Below, one piece after another: positions 11,683 to 23,571 of a stretch of DNA of 64,000 nucleotides; positions within the stretch are counted from its first letter, which is position 1; each line of letters begins with the position of its first letter. The stretch lies in contig NC_060957.1 of assembly GCF_910589235.1 (NCBI RefSeq), forward strand, positions 9,204,662 through 9,268,661, given 5' to 3'. Under the pieces are notes generated by a model, which had not been told where the DNA came from, ran no database searches, and saw nothing but the letters and a program-made list of their open reading frames with translations. The stretch is from Vespa crabro (Eukaryota > Arthropoda > Insecta > Hymenoptera > Vespidae). The position numbers and the translations under genes are program-made.

Positions 11683-14240
11683 ATGATGACGAACACTATG
11701 ACAACTGCAGCAGCAGCGATACAAATGAATATGTTTGCGCTCGGTATTGGAAAACTGAGTATCATACCGATTCTAATATCTGCCTTAACTTACTTCAATT
11801 ATTATCTAATGGATCCCGAAAATCAACCACGAGTCACAAAAAATCTATTAAAGGAATACGATTTCGTAGTGGTCGGTGGCGGTTCAGCTGGTAGCGTTGT
11901 TGTTAACAGATTAACAGAGAATCCAGAATGGAGTGTTCTTCTTTTAGAAGCGGGTGGTCACGAAACCGAGATTACGGACATACCGATTTTGTCTCTCTAT
12001 TTACACAAAAGCAAATTGGATTGGAAGTATAGAGCTCAATCACAAGATAGTGCTTGCCAAGCAATGAATGATCAACGTAGTTGTTGGACCCGAGGGAAGG
12101 TAAATCCATTGATTTAGCCGCGATGCAAGATAGTTAAAGAAATGGACAACAATAACAATTATTTCATAATGAAGACTACTAGAATGTCAGACTAGCAAAG
12201 AGTTATAATGTAAAGAAGATCAAGTATACGTAAGATATAATCGAGTTGGAGAGAAAGTAATCCGACGCGGTAAATATTAGAAACTCGTTCGTGGATACGG
12301 TCATTTACAAATAAAAACAAACAGATGGTTGCTAATATAACGTAACAGCTGTAAGAAATTAAAAAAAAAACAACAAATAGTTGAAGATACTTGAATAAAT
12401 ACATGAGTATTTCTCTAACCCATATTTAATTAAATTATCTATTAATTCATTTATTCATTGATCAAACGGAATGTCTATGTTAGGCCAAACCTACGAAAAT
12501 AAAATGCAATAATATATATTATATAAATTAATACAATCACAGATCATTACAATCTTTCAGGTTACTCTTGAAAAAAACTACTTAAGATTATTATATTATC
12601 TTATTGGATTGATTCTAGGTATTAGGAGGTTCAAGCGTACTTAATACCATGTTGTATATTCGTGGGAATCGTCGTGACTTTGATCAATGGGAAAGCTTTG
12701 GTAACCCTGGTTGGGGATATGACGATGTACTCCCATACTTTAAAAAATCACAGGATCAAAGAAACCCATATTTAGCGCGGAACACCAAATACCACAGCAC
12801 AGGTAAGCTACGATTTTGATTGTTCATAAAATTAAGAAAATTGAGATGATTAATTTTTTGAAACAACAAGACATTACAAGTGATATTGAGTCATCCATTC
12901 ATTCTCATGCAAAAATGGATATTACAGGTGGGTATTTAACTATTCAAGACAGTCCCTATAATACGCCTCTGGGTCCTGCCTATCTTCAAGCTGCAGAAGA
13001 AATGGGTTATAAAATCGTGGATGTAAATGGCCAACAACAAACGGGATTCGCATTCTTTCAATATACAATGCGCAGGGGCGCTAGGTGTAGTTCAGCCAAG
13101 GCATTTGTACGTCCCATCAAATTTCGAAAGAATTTTCACCTATCGTTATGGAGCCATGTTACGCGTGTTCTCATAGATCCAAGTACCAAAAGAGCATACG
13201 GTGTAGAATTTATTAGGAATGGTCGTATTGAGACCGTATTAGCGAAGAAAGAAGTTATACTTTCGGCAGGTGCTATAAACACCCCTCAATTATTGATGCT
13301 GTCTGGAATTGGAGTTAAGAATCACCTCGAAGATCTTGGTATTCCAGTGATTCAGGATTCACCTGGTGTTGGACAGAACCTTCAAGATCATATAGCCCTT
13401 GGTGGTCTTACCTTCCTTGTCGAACCCAAGATCAGCTTGGTATTCACTCGTTTGATGAGCATAAATACAGCATTGAGATATGCAATTACTGAGAACGGTC
13501 CTCTAACTTCGAGTGTTGGTCTCGAAGTAGTAGGCTTTTTATCCACCAAATATGCTAATCAGACGGATGATTGGCCTGATATAGAGTTCCTAATTACCTC
13601 CATCACTATAAATAGCTCAGGTAAAGTATCAAAAAATGCTTTTTGCTTAAAGGACAATTTTTACGATGAAGTCTATGGAGGGATCACTAATCGTGATAGT
13701 TTTCATATCATTCCTATGATTCTAAGACCTAAATCTCGTGGATATGTGAAATTAAAGTCGAAAAATCCGCTCGATTATCCATTAATGTATCACAATTATT
13801 TGACGAATCCTGATGATGTTAATGTTTTACGTGAAGGAGTCAAAGCAGCAATTGCATTTGCTGAGACGAGTAGCCTGAAAAGATTAGGAACAAGATTTCA
13901 CAGTAAGCCATTGCCAAATTGTAAACATCTTCCAATGTTCACGGATGAATATTGGGAATGTGCAATTCGTCAATACACAATGACAATTTATCACATGAGC
14001 TGTACTGCGAAAATGGGTCCACGATCCGATCCAATGGCGGTCGTAGATCCCTCTTTAAAAGTATATGGAGTAGAAGGACTTCGAGTGATCGATGCTTCGA
14101 TCATGCCTACGATCACTAGTGGAAATATCAATGCACCTGTGATAATGATTGGTGAAAAGGGTTCGGATCTCATAAAAAAGGATTGGATGTCTAGACGAAA
14201 GAGAACTAATGAGACTATCTCAGGTTCTTTCAATCAATAA
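11683..14240 (+). CDS. GMC oxidoreductase B (glucose dehydrogenase-like)
   Basis: Predicted FAD-dependent GMC oxidoreductase of 637 residues. Exons are 11683-12099, 12619-12802 and 12928-14240; introns are 519 bp and 125 bp at the same positions and phases as in gene A. I chose ATG 11683 because it is the first in-frame ATG and matches the ATGATGACG start of C and D. A hydrophobic segment covers about residues 24-40. The FAD motif is G65-G-G67-S-A-G70. Exon 1 ends in WTRGK where A, C and E have WPRGK. The catalytic pair is His556 and Asn600. The C-terminus extends 15 residues beyond DWMS. The coding start marks the left edge of a 7.5 kb duplication shared with gene D, but the DNA upstream of the start is of the gene A type, so the two near-twins have different 5' flanks. 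Confidence 0.93.
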
Positions 14241-16700
14241 TAGATATTTTGGATAGTTCATCGAATGAAAGTAAATTAAATATTTTTATTATTACGTCAT
14301 ATAAAATAATTACGAGAATAGATAGAAAGCTTTAATATGTTGCTTTATAAGGCTTATGATTACTATTTGTTTTTTTGTTGTAAGAATGATGTTCTATACA
14401 GATAATATGTGCTTAATCAAAATCTATTTATATCATTTAACTATCCTAACCAAATTAACTGTAAATTGTTAGAGATGATTTATATTTTTAAAAACTCTAT
14501 AATCGAATTTGTTTGCATGTTATCCATTTGGAGTTAACATTTATTACATCTTGGGATTTTACAACGAAGAATTGTAGTTGGCCCTCTTACTTCTTTTCCT
14601 TTTTTCTTGTTTTGTAATTTTTTACCTATAGAATGTAAGATAGGATGTTCTCCCTTTTACATCCTTATCATTCTTAACATAAACATGAAGAAATTTCTTT
14701 TTTATAATCTTAGTGACTATACATTATATAATAGCCAATCTCTTCTTATATAAATGCCAAGCATGTATTATTTTTAAATTCAACTATAGACGCCAATATC
14801 AATAATATCATCTTTTTGAATGAATTTTTATCCGGTACAATGCAATTAATCAGTCGACTAAGTTTACCTCATCCGTGAATTTATTCTATAACGCTACTAT
14901 ATTTGGGCTTTCAAGATCAATACTTTCCTAAGTCTTTTTGTTCCATCTCTTTAATGTACTTGTTAGCTGTGCTCCATAATATGTATTTATTACAGTCACA
15001 CCATCTATATTTATACAGTATACTTCTTAACTGTTTTTCTTTTTCGCTACTTCATCAGAATGAATAATTTTTCAATTTATTTGACCGTACAGTTGCAATG
15101 TTTTGAATTTCGATTTTGTTAAGTTCTACTACTAAATCAAAACTTTTTAATAACAATTGTCTATATAAATTTTGTGAAATAATATTCTTAATACAATTTT
15201 GGAGAGAATTAACGCTCCCATTAATTTTTTTTTTCTATCTGCGCAAAACCTACCATTCCTACGAACATAGAATTTTTAAAGATATCGCAGTATGACAATA
15301 TTACCAATTACCACAAATCCTTCACATAATAGAATATTTATTATCAATCTCTGTATAATTATACGATTGAACAATTTAATCAAATTTTAATAAAACTTCG
15401 TATACACTAGAGGGTTGATGTCAGTAAGCGTAAGTAAGTGTTAGTGATTAGAATAAAAATCTTTTTGAGATTTTACTTCATTATTTACAAAATAAACGTA
15501 ACACCTACAAATTATTGGATTATCTATGTAGGAATAACGTGGCAGCATACTACTCTGTCAAACAATTAATAAGTGCAGCAGGTATCAACGAGTTTTTCGC
15601 ACTAGAACTTATTTACACGTTATTAGAGAGAGCAGTAAGAAAAATTCTTACAAAATGTTATTTAAGAAAATTAAATATTATTTTTGTTTTCAATGTATTA
15701 AACTAAAAGAAACAAGGTAAATTTTCTACAAGTGTCAACAACGTGTCATAAATACTGCAGGAAATTTTTTTATATAATAAATTTTTTTAAACATATTAGT
15801 TTTCGTAACCATATGGCAATACTATCATATGTCAAGAATTTCTGTTAAAGTTAATTTTATATTATAGCCATTCATACATTTTTGAAAAATCTTTCTCTTG
15901 AATAATAATATGAAAAAAAATAACTCATAATAATAAAAATCCAAATAAACTTATTTATTAATGATTATATGATTATATATATTTATATTTATGATGTTAA
16001 CTAATTTCAAGTTAACTAATTTGTTATTTTATTATTAAGAGTAAGAAGAAATTATTGCGATAATTTCACAGCAATTCACATCAATTCGTTATTGCAAACT
16101 CATACCCTTGTAATATACAACATCATTATTATTTCAACCAAAATACAAACTTTTTCAACAATTTTGAAATATTCATTGAAAAAGCGCTTAACATCAAGGA
16201 CGCGGCAACATAATATTCGATAAGATAAACAGTGTTATCTTTCATGGATAACCAGACTTCTTGGAATTACATTGTCTTCTCCAATTAAAACTTACTGATA
16301 AAATCTACACCTGAAATATGTTCTTACTTTACTTGTTTTCTTTCAACGCGATAATATGGATAAGGTTAATATCAATTGCGGAACATAGCAAAATTCACAA
16401 ATGAAATTATTTTACCCCCTTTCTTTGATCTTTATAATCGTTCCCAAAACGTTAATATACGAAACAAAACGAAGAGATATATTATAACTCTTTGAGCACG
16501 TACAATGAAATACTGGATGAGAAATATTAAACCTATACCGACACGTGAAAGAGATTTGGCACGATTTCTTTTTTTTCAGACTGATTAAAATTCGGCATAT
16601 TTTTGGAAAAACAAAAATACATTTCGGTCTCCACGTACGGTATAATAATCAAATTTAAATATTTTCTCATGTAAATCCAAACAAAAACATGTTGAATGGC

Positions 16701-16817
16701 TCAGACCTACTACACTTTCCCATAATTGTTAATGGAAATACTAATGCACCAGTTATCATGATTGGCGAAAAGGCAAATGATATTATTAAAGAAATATTAA
16801 CAAAAAAAAATGTATGA
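16701..16817 (+). pseudogene. F-type GMC ghost gene: last codons only
   Basis: A reading frame here matches the end of gene F: IVNGNTNAPVIMIGEKA, then NDIIKE, against SDIIKE in F. It includes the catalytic Asn but then runs off as ILTKKNV before TGA at 16815. Upstream (about 15.64-16.6 kb) the sequence aligns with the flank of gene F around 42.8-43.4 kb, and downstream (to about 17.75 kb) with 46.75-47.55 kb. Everything between, about 3.2 kb in F and including nearly all coding sequence, has been deleted. It is not functional. An almost identical copy is at 32984-33100. Confidence 0.85.
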
Positions 16818-17829
16818 ATAGTTTTAACTCTCTTGCAAAAATTATTATTTATAATGTACATTAATTGAATTATACATAATCTAATATATAACATTAATAT
16901 GTATTATTACGATACACTCAGGGTTGCATCAGGGTTGGAATTTGAATGTATTAAACTTGATACGTTTGTCTTGTTTTTCATTGAAATAAATCGAATGATA
17001 TTCTTAGATATGATCCTATTCATAAATGAAGAATGAAGCATAATAATAAGTCTTACTAAGAGTACAACTGGTAACTAGCGTCTTAGAAACATTTAAGATA
17101 ACGTATGAATTATACAGGCTCACTTAAGGATAAAATCAGCAAAACTGATGGCAATGTAATTTTTCATTCAATTTTTTCATCGCATTACACTGTTACATAT
17201 ATTTGTTTGGAGTTTACTGTTGAAATAGCTATTTCTTAAAAAGGCAGCAAATAAGAAACAGCACATACAATTATACCATTCCAGAGTATCTAGACATACC
17301 TACGACCAATAAAATTATTCTTTACCATATTCCATTCCTTTTTTTCATTGTTTTTGATTATTCCAATCGTTTTATCGAATAGTCAGATAAAAGGAAAAAC
17401 TTTTTACCAGCGTAGCTAGTAGCATCATTAACGAAATATTATTTCCGAAACTCGTAATACGTAACGCTAGTCACAAATATATTATATATTGTAGCAAATA
17501 TTGTTATATAACATTTCGACTAAAATTAATAAATTGGTCAATCTCACATTGATATTGATAAAAATTAGACCGCTGTGATTAATTTCGATTCAATTATGGT
17601 TTATAATAAATTTAACAAAATCTTGGGTAAAACGTGCGAAAATAATGAAAGCAGAAACGTATCAAATTCTCGTATGACTAATCGTTTGCTAAACCTTAAA
17701 AAAAGAACTAAACAAATTTTTACGAAGAAAGGAAACGTGTAATACGACGTGAAAACGTAAACATGAGAAAACCTACAATCATATCCCCATTTCTATTGAT
17801 ACTCAATAAATGTGCACTGAATATTCGGG

Positions 17830-17875
17830 AATGATGATAAGTAAGAAGAATTCGGATATCATAAAAAAAGAGTTG
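17830..17875 (+). pseudogene. Short relic of a GMC C-terminus
   Basis: A 46 bp stretch reads MMISKKNSDIIKKEL, which aligns with the MIGEKGSDLIKKDW end of genes A-E. It suggests that another A-type gene once ended here, between the F ghost and gene C. It is too short for certainty. The duplicate is at 34113-34158. Confidence 0.5.
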
Positions 17876-19853
17876 TATATATAAACGAAAAAGAAACGGT
17901 CATATATTCAAAAACTATCATAAGTCTATGGAACTGGCCATCAAGATTTTTAATCTATTGCATAACGTGTCAAAGTAATCATCGAAATATGCATGATTAA
18001 ATCCAAATCTCAGACATTTTAAATTATCATTGTAATGTTTCTATTTGTGTAAGCGCTGGGTAAATTTAATTAGTTGTATTTGAATGAGATCAGTCGATCA
18101 ACAGTTGAACGAGAATATGATATGCTATGGGCGAACTAAGCTTATTTGAGAAAGGAAGAGACATAACTGGAATATTGAGAGTGGAAATGAAATGGAGATA
18201 TAACTTAAGTGAGATAAGCAATGCATTTAAAATTTCCAAAACCATATGCGTGAGTGAGGAGTGGAGATAAAAAACGACAGAAAAGACGGGAAAAAAGCAA
18301 GATAAAGATTAGTCATTAGTAGACCAAGAAAAGAGTACAAAAGGCAGAAAGCGATCTTAAGTAAACTGACCCCAGTGTTCAGAGTAAAGTGCAAAGAGTT
18401 ATACACCATTACAAAATTTTAATTAGTAAAATCTCTATTAACCATAAAAGCGATATGAATTTCACTAGACTGCATCTTAAAGACAGGATTATAAAAAATA
18501 TCTTACAATAATGTTCTGCATCGCCATTATTTAAGATATCTAATTATAGAAGAGTCGTCCAGCAAACTGAAAGGTGTCTCGGTGTGATCATTACGAATTC
18601 GAAAAGTCAGTTTGGCAGCAAAATTTAGCACTAATTATTTTATATGATCTAGTAGGTGAGTAAACTCACAGCTTGCGTAATACAAGTTGCTTATGCTGAA
18701 CTCTTTAATGTCACGGACGGATGGAGTTATTATCCTAGTCAGTATAACACATATCTTCCTGAATGAGATAACGGTACGACTTGATACGCTTTTATTATCA
18801 ATTATTTCTTCATTCTTGCAATTCTATCCAGTTAGAAAAAAGTACATGTGCTCTTCGCATCACATTGATTTCTTAATCTCGAGGATAATCTTGTTCAGTA
18901 ATGATACTTCATCCGTGAGCTAGGAAAGTCCTGAGAGAATCCATGTCCTTTACTTGTTATTGGACTTGTTATCAACAGTTGTATGAACCATTATAATTAT
19001 TATCAGGTTATTTCTTTAGTTGATTGAAATAAAAAATAGAAGGAACGATCATAATTACAAGATGTAATCACTACTTATAGCCTCAAAGATAGTTTAGAAC
19101 AATAAGGAGTCTCGCGTAAGATAGTGAAACAACAAATAACTATAAACAAATCCCACAGCTCCGCAAAAAATCAATTACGACTTAAAAAATATTCTTTAAA
19201 TTTGTACACAATATTGATACTTAGCTTACTTATCAACAAAACTATAAGTCACATGAAATTGAGAATTCCAGAGAATGCATCATCTTTTAGAGATGTAATT
19301 AAGTCATTATGTTTGTTTCACAAACACAAAAGTAAAATGATACATGCATAAACTCGAATCCTTCCCCACGCAATCAGTTTAATCGAAATTCATTTTGTTG
19401 ATGATTATCTTTCATCACTAAAATATCACTATTCTGCATTGATACAAAAGTTGATACATTGAAGAAATACTAAGCGATATTTAAAATCCAATAGATTTTG
19501 TATTCCATCAATAAAATCTTATACATACCAAAAACAATAACATTATACTTCGAAGAAAATATCACAGATATCCACAAAGCTTTATAATTTTTTGAATTTC
19601 AATATTCCAGATTTATTTTCGACTAATTGTTGCAAGTCCGTTCCGACGTCCAACAAAAGATATTATTATTATGCAGAAAAAAATATAAATAAAAATATTG
19701 TCATTGGACGTAACTACGAAATGCTAATTCGAATATTTGAGAAATACATTGATGAAAATACATATGAGAAATACATGAATTGAAAAAATAATTAGGGATA
19801 TTCATGGATGAATGATAATCTTGTTTGATTACTCAAGCTTGATCTTTCGAACT
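17876..19853. other. Spacer upstream of gene C
   Basis: No supported gene. Up to 19191 it is part of the duplication shared with 34159-35478. From 19192 it aligns with the flank of gene E from about 37020, where E has an extra 1.5 kb inserted at the junction. Confidence 0.55.
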
Positions 19854-19861
19854 TATAAAAG
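19854..19861 (+). promoter_or_regulatory. Probable TATA box of gene C
   Basis: TATAAAAG lies 147 bp upstream of the start of gene C. The same octamer in the same sequence context occurs upstream of gene E, while D has CATAAACG at the aligned place. About 60 bp of well conserved sequence follows in C, D and E (for example CACTGAACGTCCTTGACTGA in C and E), which may be the 5' UTR. This is inferred from sequence alone. Confidence 0.55.
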
Positions 19862-20000
19862 AGAATGAGAACTAACTATTAAAAGTTGTATATGGTTTCA
19901 CTGAACGTCCTTGACTGATCACTTGAGTGTTACAATATATGAACAGTTTCGCTTTGATCGAAGAGGGAAAAAAGGCCTAGCTAATTAAAAGTCAAGATCA

Positions 20001-22711
20001 ATGATGACGAACTATATGGCAACTGCAGCAGCAGCGATACAAACAAATATGATTGCACTCGGTATCGCAAAACTGAGTATCATACCGTTTCTAATATCTG
20101 TCTTAATTTATTTCAATTATTATCTAATGGATCCCGTAAATCAACCAAAAGTCATGAAAAATCTATTAAAGGAATACGATTTCGTAGTGGTAGGTGGCGG
20201 TTCAGCTGGTAGCGTTGTTGTTAACAGATTAACAGAGAATCCAGAATGGAGTGTTCTTCTTTTAGAAGCAGGTGGTTTCGAAAACAAGATTACAGACATA
20301 CCAATTTTCTCTAGCTATTTACATAATACCAAAATAGATTGGAAATATAGGACTGAAAACCAAGATAGTGCTTGTCAAGCAATGAAAAATAAACGTTGTT
20401 GTTGGCCCCGTGGAAAGGTAAGCTCTTTGATTCACCTGTGACGTAAGATCGTTGAAGAATTCAATAACAATATCAATTATTTTATAATTACATTGCTGGT
20501 ATGTTAGGTTACTGTGCGTCGTAATACAAAAAGTGTTGAGTATAGGAAAAACACAATCAGATTAAAGAGAAAATAATACTTTACTCACGAACAAAATTTT
20601 CATACTCTTTCGTAAATAAGGTCGTTTTCAAAGGAGAATAAATGGATGGTTGCTAATATAACGTAATGGAATAAAAAAAAGTATCAGATAATTGAAGATA
20701 CAAGAATGAAATGAATTTGCATTAAACTTATTATATATAATTTTCTAACGTTTATAAATCATATTGCGGTAGATATGCTATTAATGCATTCATTGATTAA
20801 ACAAAACATCCATGTTGAATCCTTTGAATTAAATACCTACCTGAACACGATTTATAAATATCTATACCTAAAATTCTCCGGGTTCTACTATTAAAATGAA
20901 TATAGACTTTGATTTGACACAGGACTACCTTGTCGGTCTTCAGCGAAAGAGTTTGAAATGATATAGTAAAACCGCCCGCGAAAATATCAATAACAAAAGC
21001 AATCATAAGTCACTGAAACAACTTTGCTTATTTTCGTGAAAATAACTTAAAATTATTACATCATAATATTATTCCCTTGATTCTAGGTATTAGGTGGTTC
21101 AAGTGTAATTAATTTTATGCTGTATATTCGCGGGAATCGTCGTGATTTCGATCAATGGGAAAGCTTTGGTAACCCTGGTTGGGGATACGACGATGTACTC
21201 CCATACTTTAGAAAGTCACAGAACCAAACAAACCCATATTTGTCGCGGAACACCAAATACCATAGCACAGGTAGGATAGGATATTGATTGTTCATACAAT
21301 TCGAAGAATTGAAATGCTTGATTTTTTGAAATAACAAGACATTACAAGTGATATTGAGTCTTTCATTCATTCTCATGCAAAAATGGATTTTACAGATGGT
21401 TATTTAACTATTCAAGAGTGTCCTTATAATACACCACTGAATCCAACATATTTTCAAGCTGCAGAAGAGATGGGTTATAACATCGTGGATGTTAATGGCC
21501 AACAACAAACGGGCTTTGCATTGCCTCAATATACAATGCGCAGAGGCGCTAGATGTAGTGCAGCCAAGGCATTCGTACGTCCCATCAAATTTCGAAAGAA
21601 TTTTCACCTATCATTATGGAGCCATGTTACGCGTGTTCTCATAGATCCAAGTACCAAAAGAGCATACGGTGTAGAATTTATTAGGAATGGTCATATTGAG
21701 ACCGTATTAGCGAAGAAAGAAGTTATACTTTCGGCAGGTGCTATAAACACCCCTCAATTATTGATGCTGTCTGGAATCGGTGCTAAGAATCACCTCGAAG
21801 ATCTTGATATTCCAGTAATTCAGGATTCACCTGGTGTTGGACAGAACCTTCAAGATCATGTATCCCTTGTTGGTCTAACCTTCCTTATCGACCACGAGAT
21901 CAGCTTTGTTTATAATCGCATATTAAATATAAACTCAATATTAAAATATGAAATTACCGAAAACGGTCCACTAACTTCGAGTATTGGTATCGATGCAATA
22001 GGCTTTTTATCCACCAAATATGCCAATCAGACGGACGATTGGCCCGATGTAGAGTTATTAATTTCCTCTTCCTCGATTAGTACTATTGGAGAATTACTTA
22101 AAGATGCTTTATGTCTAACGGATAATTTTTGCAATGAAATGTATGGAGAAATCATTAATCAAGATAGTTTCAACATTTTACCAATGTTGCTCAGACCTAA
22201 ATCTCGTGGATATGTGAAATTAAGGTCGAAAAATCCATTCGATTATCCATTAATGTATCACAATTATTTAACGAATCCTGATGACGTAAATGTTTTACGA
22301 GAAGGAGTCAAAGCAGCAATTGCATTTGCTGAAACGAGTAGCCTGAAAAGATTAGGGACAAGATTTTACAATAAGCCATTGCCAAATTGTAAACATTTTC
22401 CGATGTTCACGGATGAGTATTGGGAATGTGCAATTCGCCAAGTTACCATGCCAATTTATCACATGAGCTGCACTGCGAAAATGGGTCCACGATCCGATCC
22501 AATGGCGGTCGTAGATCCCTCTTTAAAAGTATATGGAGTAGAAGGACTTCGAGTGATCGATGCTTCGATCATGCCTACGATCACTAGTGGACATATCAAT
22601 GCACCTGTGATAATGATTGGTGAAAAAGGTTCGGATCTCATAAAGAAGGACTGGATGTCTAGACGAAAGAGAAGCAATGAGACTATCTCAGGTTCTTTCA
22701 ATCAATATTAG
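20001..22711 (+). CDS. GMC oxidoreductase C with His-His active site
   Basis: Predicted FAD-dependent GMC oxidoreductase of 638 residues. Exons are 20001-20417, 21087-21270 and 21396-22711; introns are 669 bp and 125 bp. A hydrophobic segment covers about residues 24-40 and the FAD motif is G65-G-G67-S-A-G70. Exon 2 reads VLGGSSVINFMLY, where the sisters have VLN(A/T)MLY. The first catalytic residue is His556. The second, Asn600 in the aligned position of B and D, is His600 here (SGHINAP, codon CAT instead of AAT at 22591-22593). Both His-Asn and His-His pairs occur in functional GMC enzymes, so this may alter rather than abolish activity. Exon 3 begins with a GAT-split codon (DGYL) rather than GGYL. 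The tail extends 16 residues past DWMS. Confidence 0.93.
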
Positions 22712-22824
22712 ATATTTTGGATAGTTCATCGAATGAAAGTAATTCCTACATTTTTCAAATACGTAGTATAAAATAATTATGTGTACTATTAAAAATTCTA
22801 AAAAGTTGCTTTTTAAAGATATCT

Positions 22825-22844
22825 TTATATATATATATATATAT

Positions 22845-22888
<44 letters not shown>
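22825..22888. repeat. AT dinucleotide microsatellite
   Basis: About 60 bp of near-perfect AT repeats, interrupted once by ACAA at about 22845, starting 114 bp after the stop of gene C. The long reading frames crossing it on both strands are products of the repeat. Confidence 0.95.
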
Positions 22889-22893
<5 letters not shown>

Positions 22894-23106
22894 AAGTATG
22901 TGCTGAAATAAGACTAATTTTCCATCATTTATTAATAGTAAACGAATTAATTGCATATTGTTATATAAGCTCCAAATAATTCAATGTAAGAAATATGATT
23001 CGCCATTATTTTAGAGGATTAAGTCCGCCATTTTTATTTTAAAAAGTTTAGAACAACGTTATTGTTACGAATGAACTTAGCGGGAGCTTTTTTTCGCGGA
23101 AAGAAC

Positions 23107-23571
23107 GATCCAATTAAGATCTATGCAAATTATTTTGCTATCAATCGGATAGAAAGATACTTCTAAAGTTTCTTGATTTTTTTCATTGGTGATGTCCAAA
23201 ACTTTTCAGGTCATTGGTGATGTCCAAAACTTTCCAAAACAATGAAATATCCTTACGTCATTACGATATACAATTGTCATAACACTAAGCCCCATTCTAT
23301 GGAATATTAAGATTGTAATTTAAATAAAACAACAGGAACACTTTATTAATCGATTGGAACAGCTAAGCTGAGTCATTTTGGTGATTTTACAGCAGTCGTC
23401 CATCCTCGTCTTAAGGTATAAGGCATTCAAAGATTAAGAATCATCGATGCTTCTACAATACCGCAAATTATCGGTGGAAATACAAACGCATCAATGTTGA
23501 TTATAGCCGAGAAAGGAGCAGATATGATAAAAACGAATTGGCTCGGAAAGAATGAGCTACAAAAAATATAA
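23107..23571 (+). pseudogene. GMC oxidoreductase 3' fragment, decayed (after gene C)
   Basis: Homologous to the pseudogene at 5575-6279, but about 480 bp of that copy's left part is missing and several frameshifts and stops have accumulated. Recognisable parts are the stretch equivalent to VIDAS and the SANTNAP region (here reading GGNTNAS), then AEKGADMIK, TNWLGKNEL. A direct repeat of about 29 bp (GTGATGTCCAAAACTTT motif) occurs at about 23188-23242. The tail has Asn where the first copy has Asp of KDEL, and the frame continues to a TAA at 23569. Confidence 0.85.

Larger units (their letters stand above)
11683..19191. repeat. Segmental duplication, copy 1 (carries gene B)
   Basis: This block matches 27969-35478 at a constant offset of 16283 after one 3 bp indel near 12196. 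Non-coding DNA from 14.24 to 18 kb differs at only a handful of positions by eye, for example one each near 15.0, 16.08 and 16.2 kb. The duplication is therefore recent. It carries gene B, an F-type ghost gene and a second GMC relic. The spacer 14241-16700 has no intact gene; 14.4-15.1 kb aligns with the DNA after gene E, and 15.6-16.6 kb aligns with the DNA upstream of gene F. Confidence 0.93.

Noticed and set aside
11571..11894. 107-codon frame overlapping exon 1 of gene B
   Set aside because: It is a different frame over the known exon and encodes nothing recognisable.
12816..12927. Longer N-terminal extension of exon 3 in B and D through open intron 2
   Set aside because: The intron is 125 bp, so retention shifts the upstream frame, and all five genes have matching splice sites there.
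13991..14233. Antisense reading frame of about 80 codons opposite the end of exon 3, present in all five A-type genes
   Set aside because: It mirrors the conserved coding strand, so its recurrence is explained by the paralogy of the sense exons.
15515..15706. Identical 63-codon frame at 15515 and 31798 as a possible conserved small gene
   Set aside because: The identity comes from the recent segmental duplication; there is no independent conservation or motif.
22688..22979. Tyr/Ile-repeat proteins on both strands after gene C
   Set aside because: Translation of the AT microsatellite.
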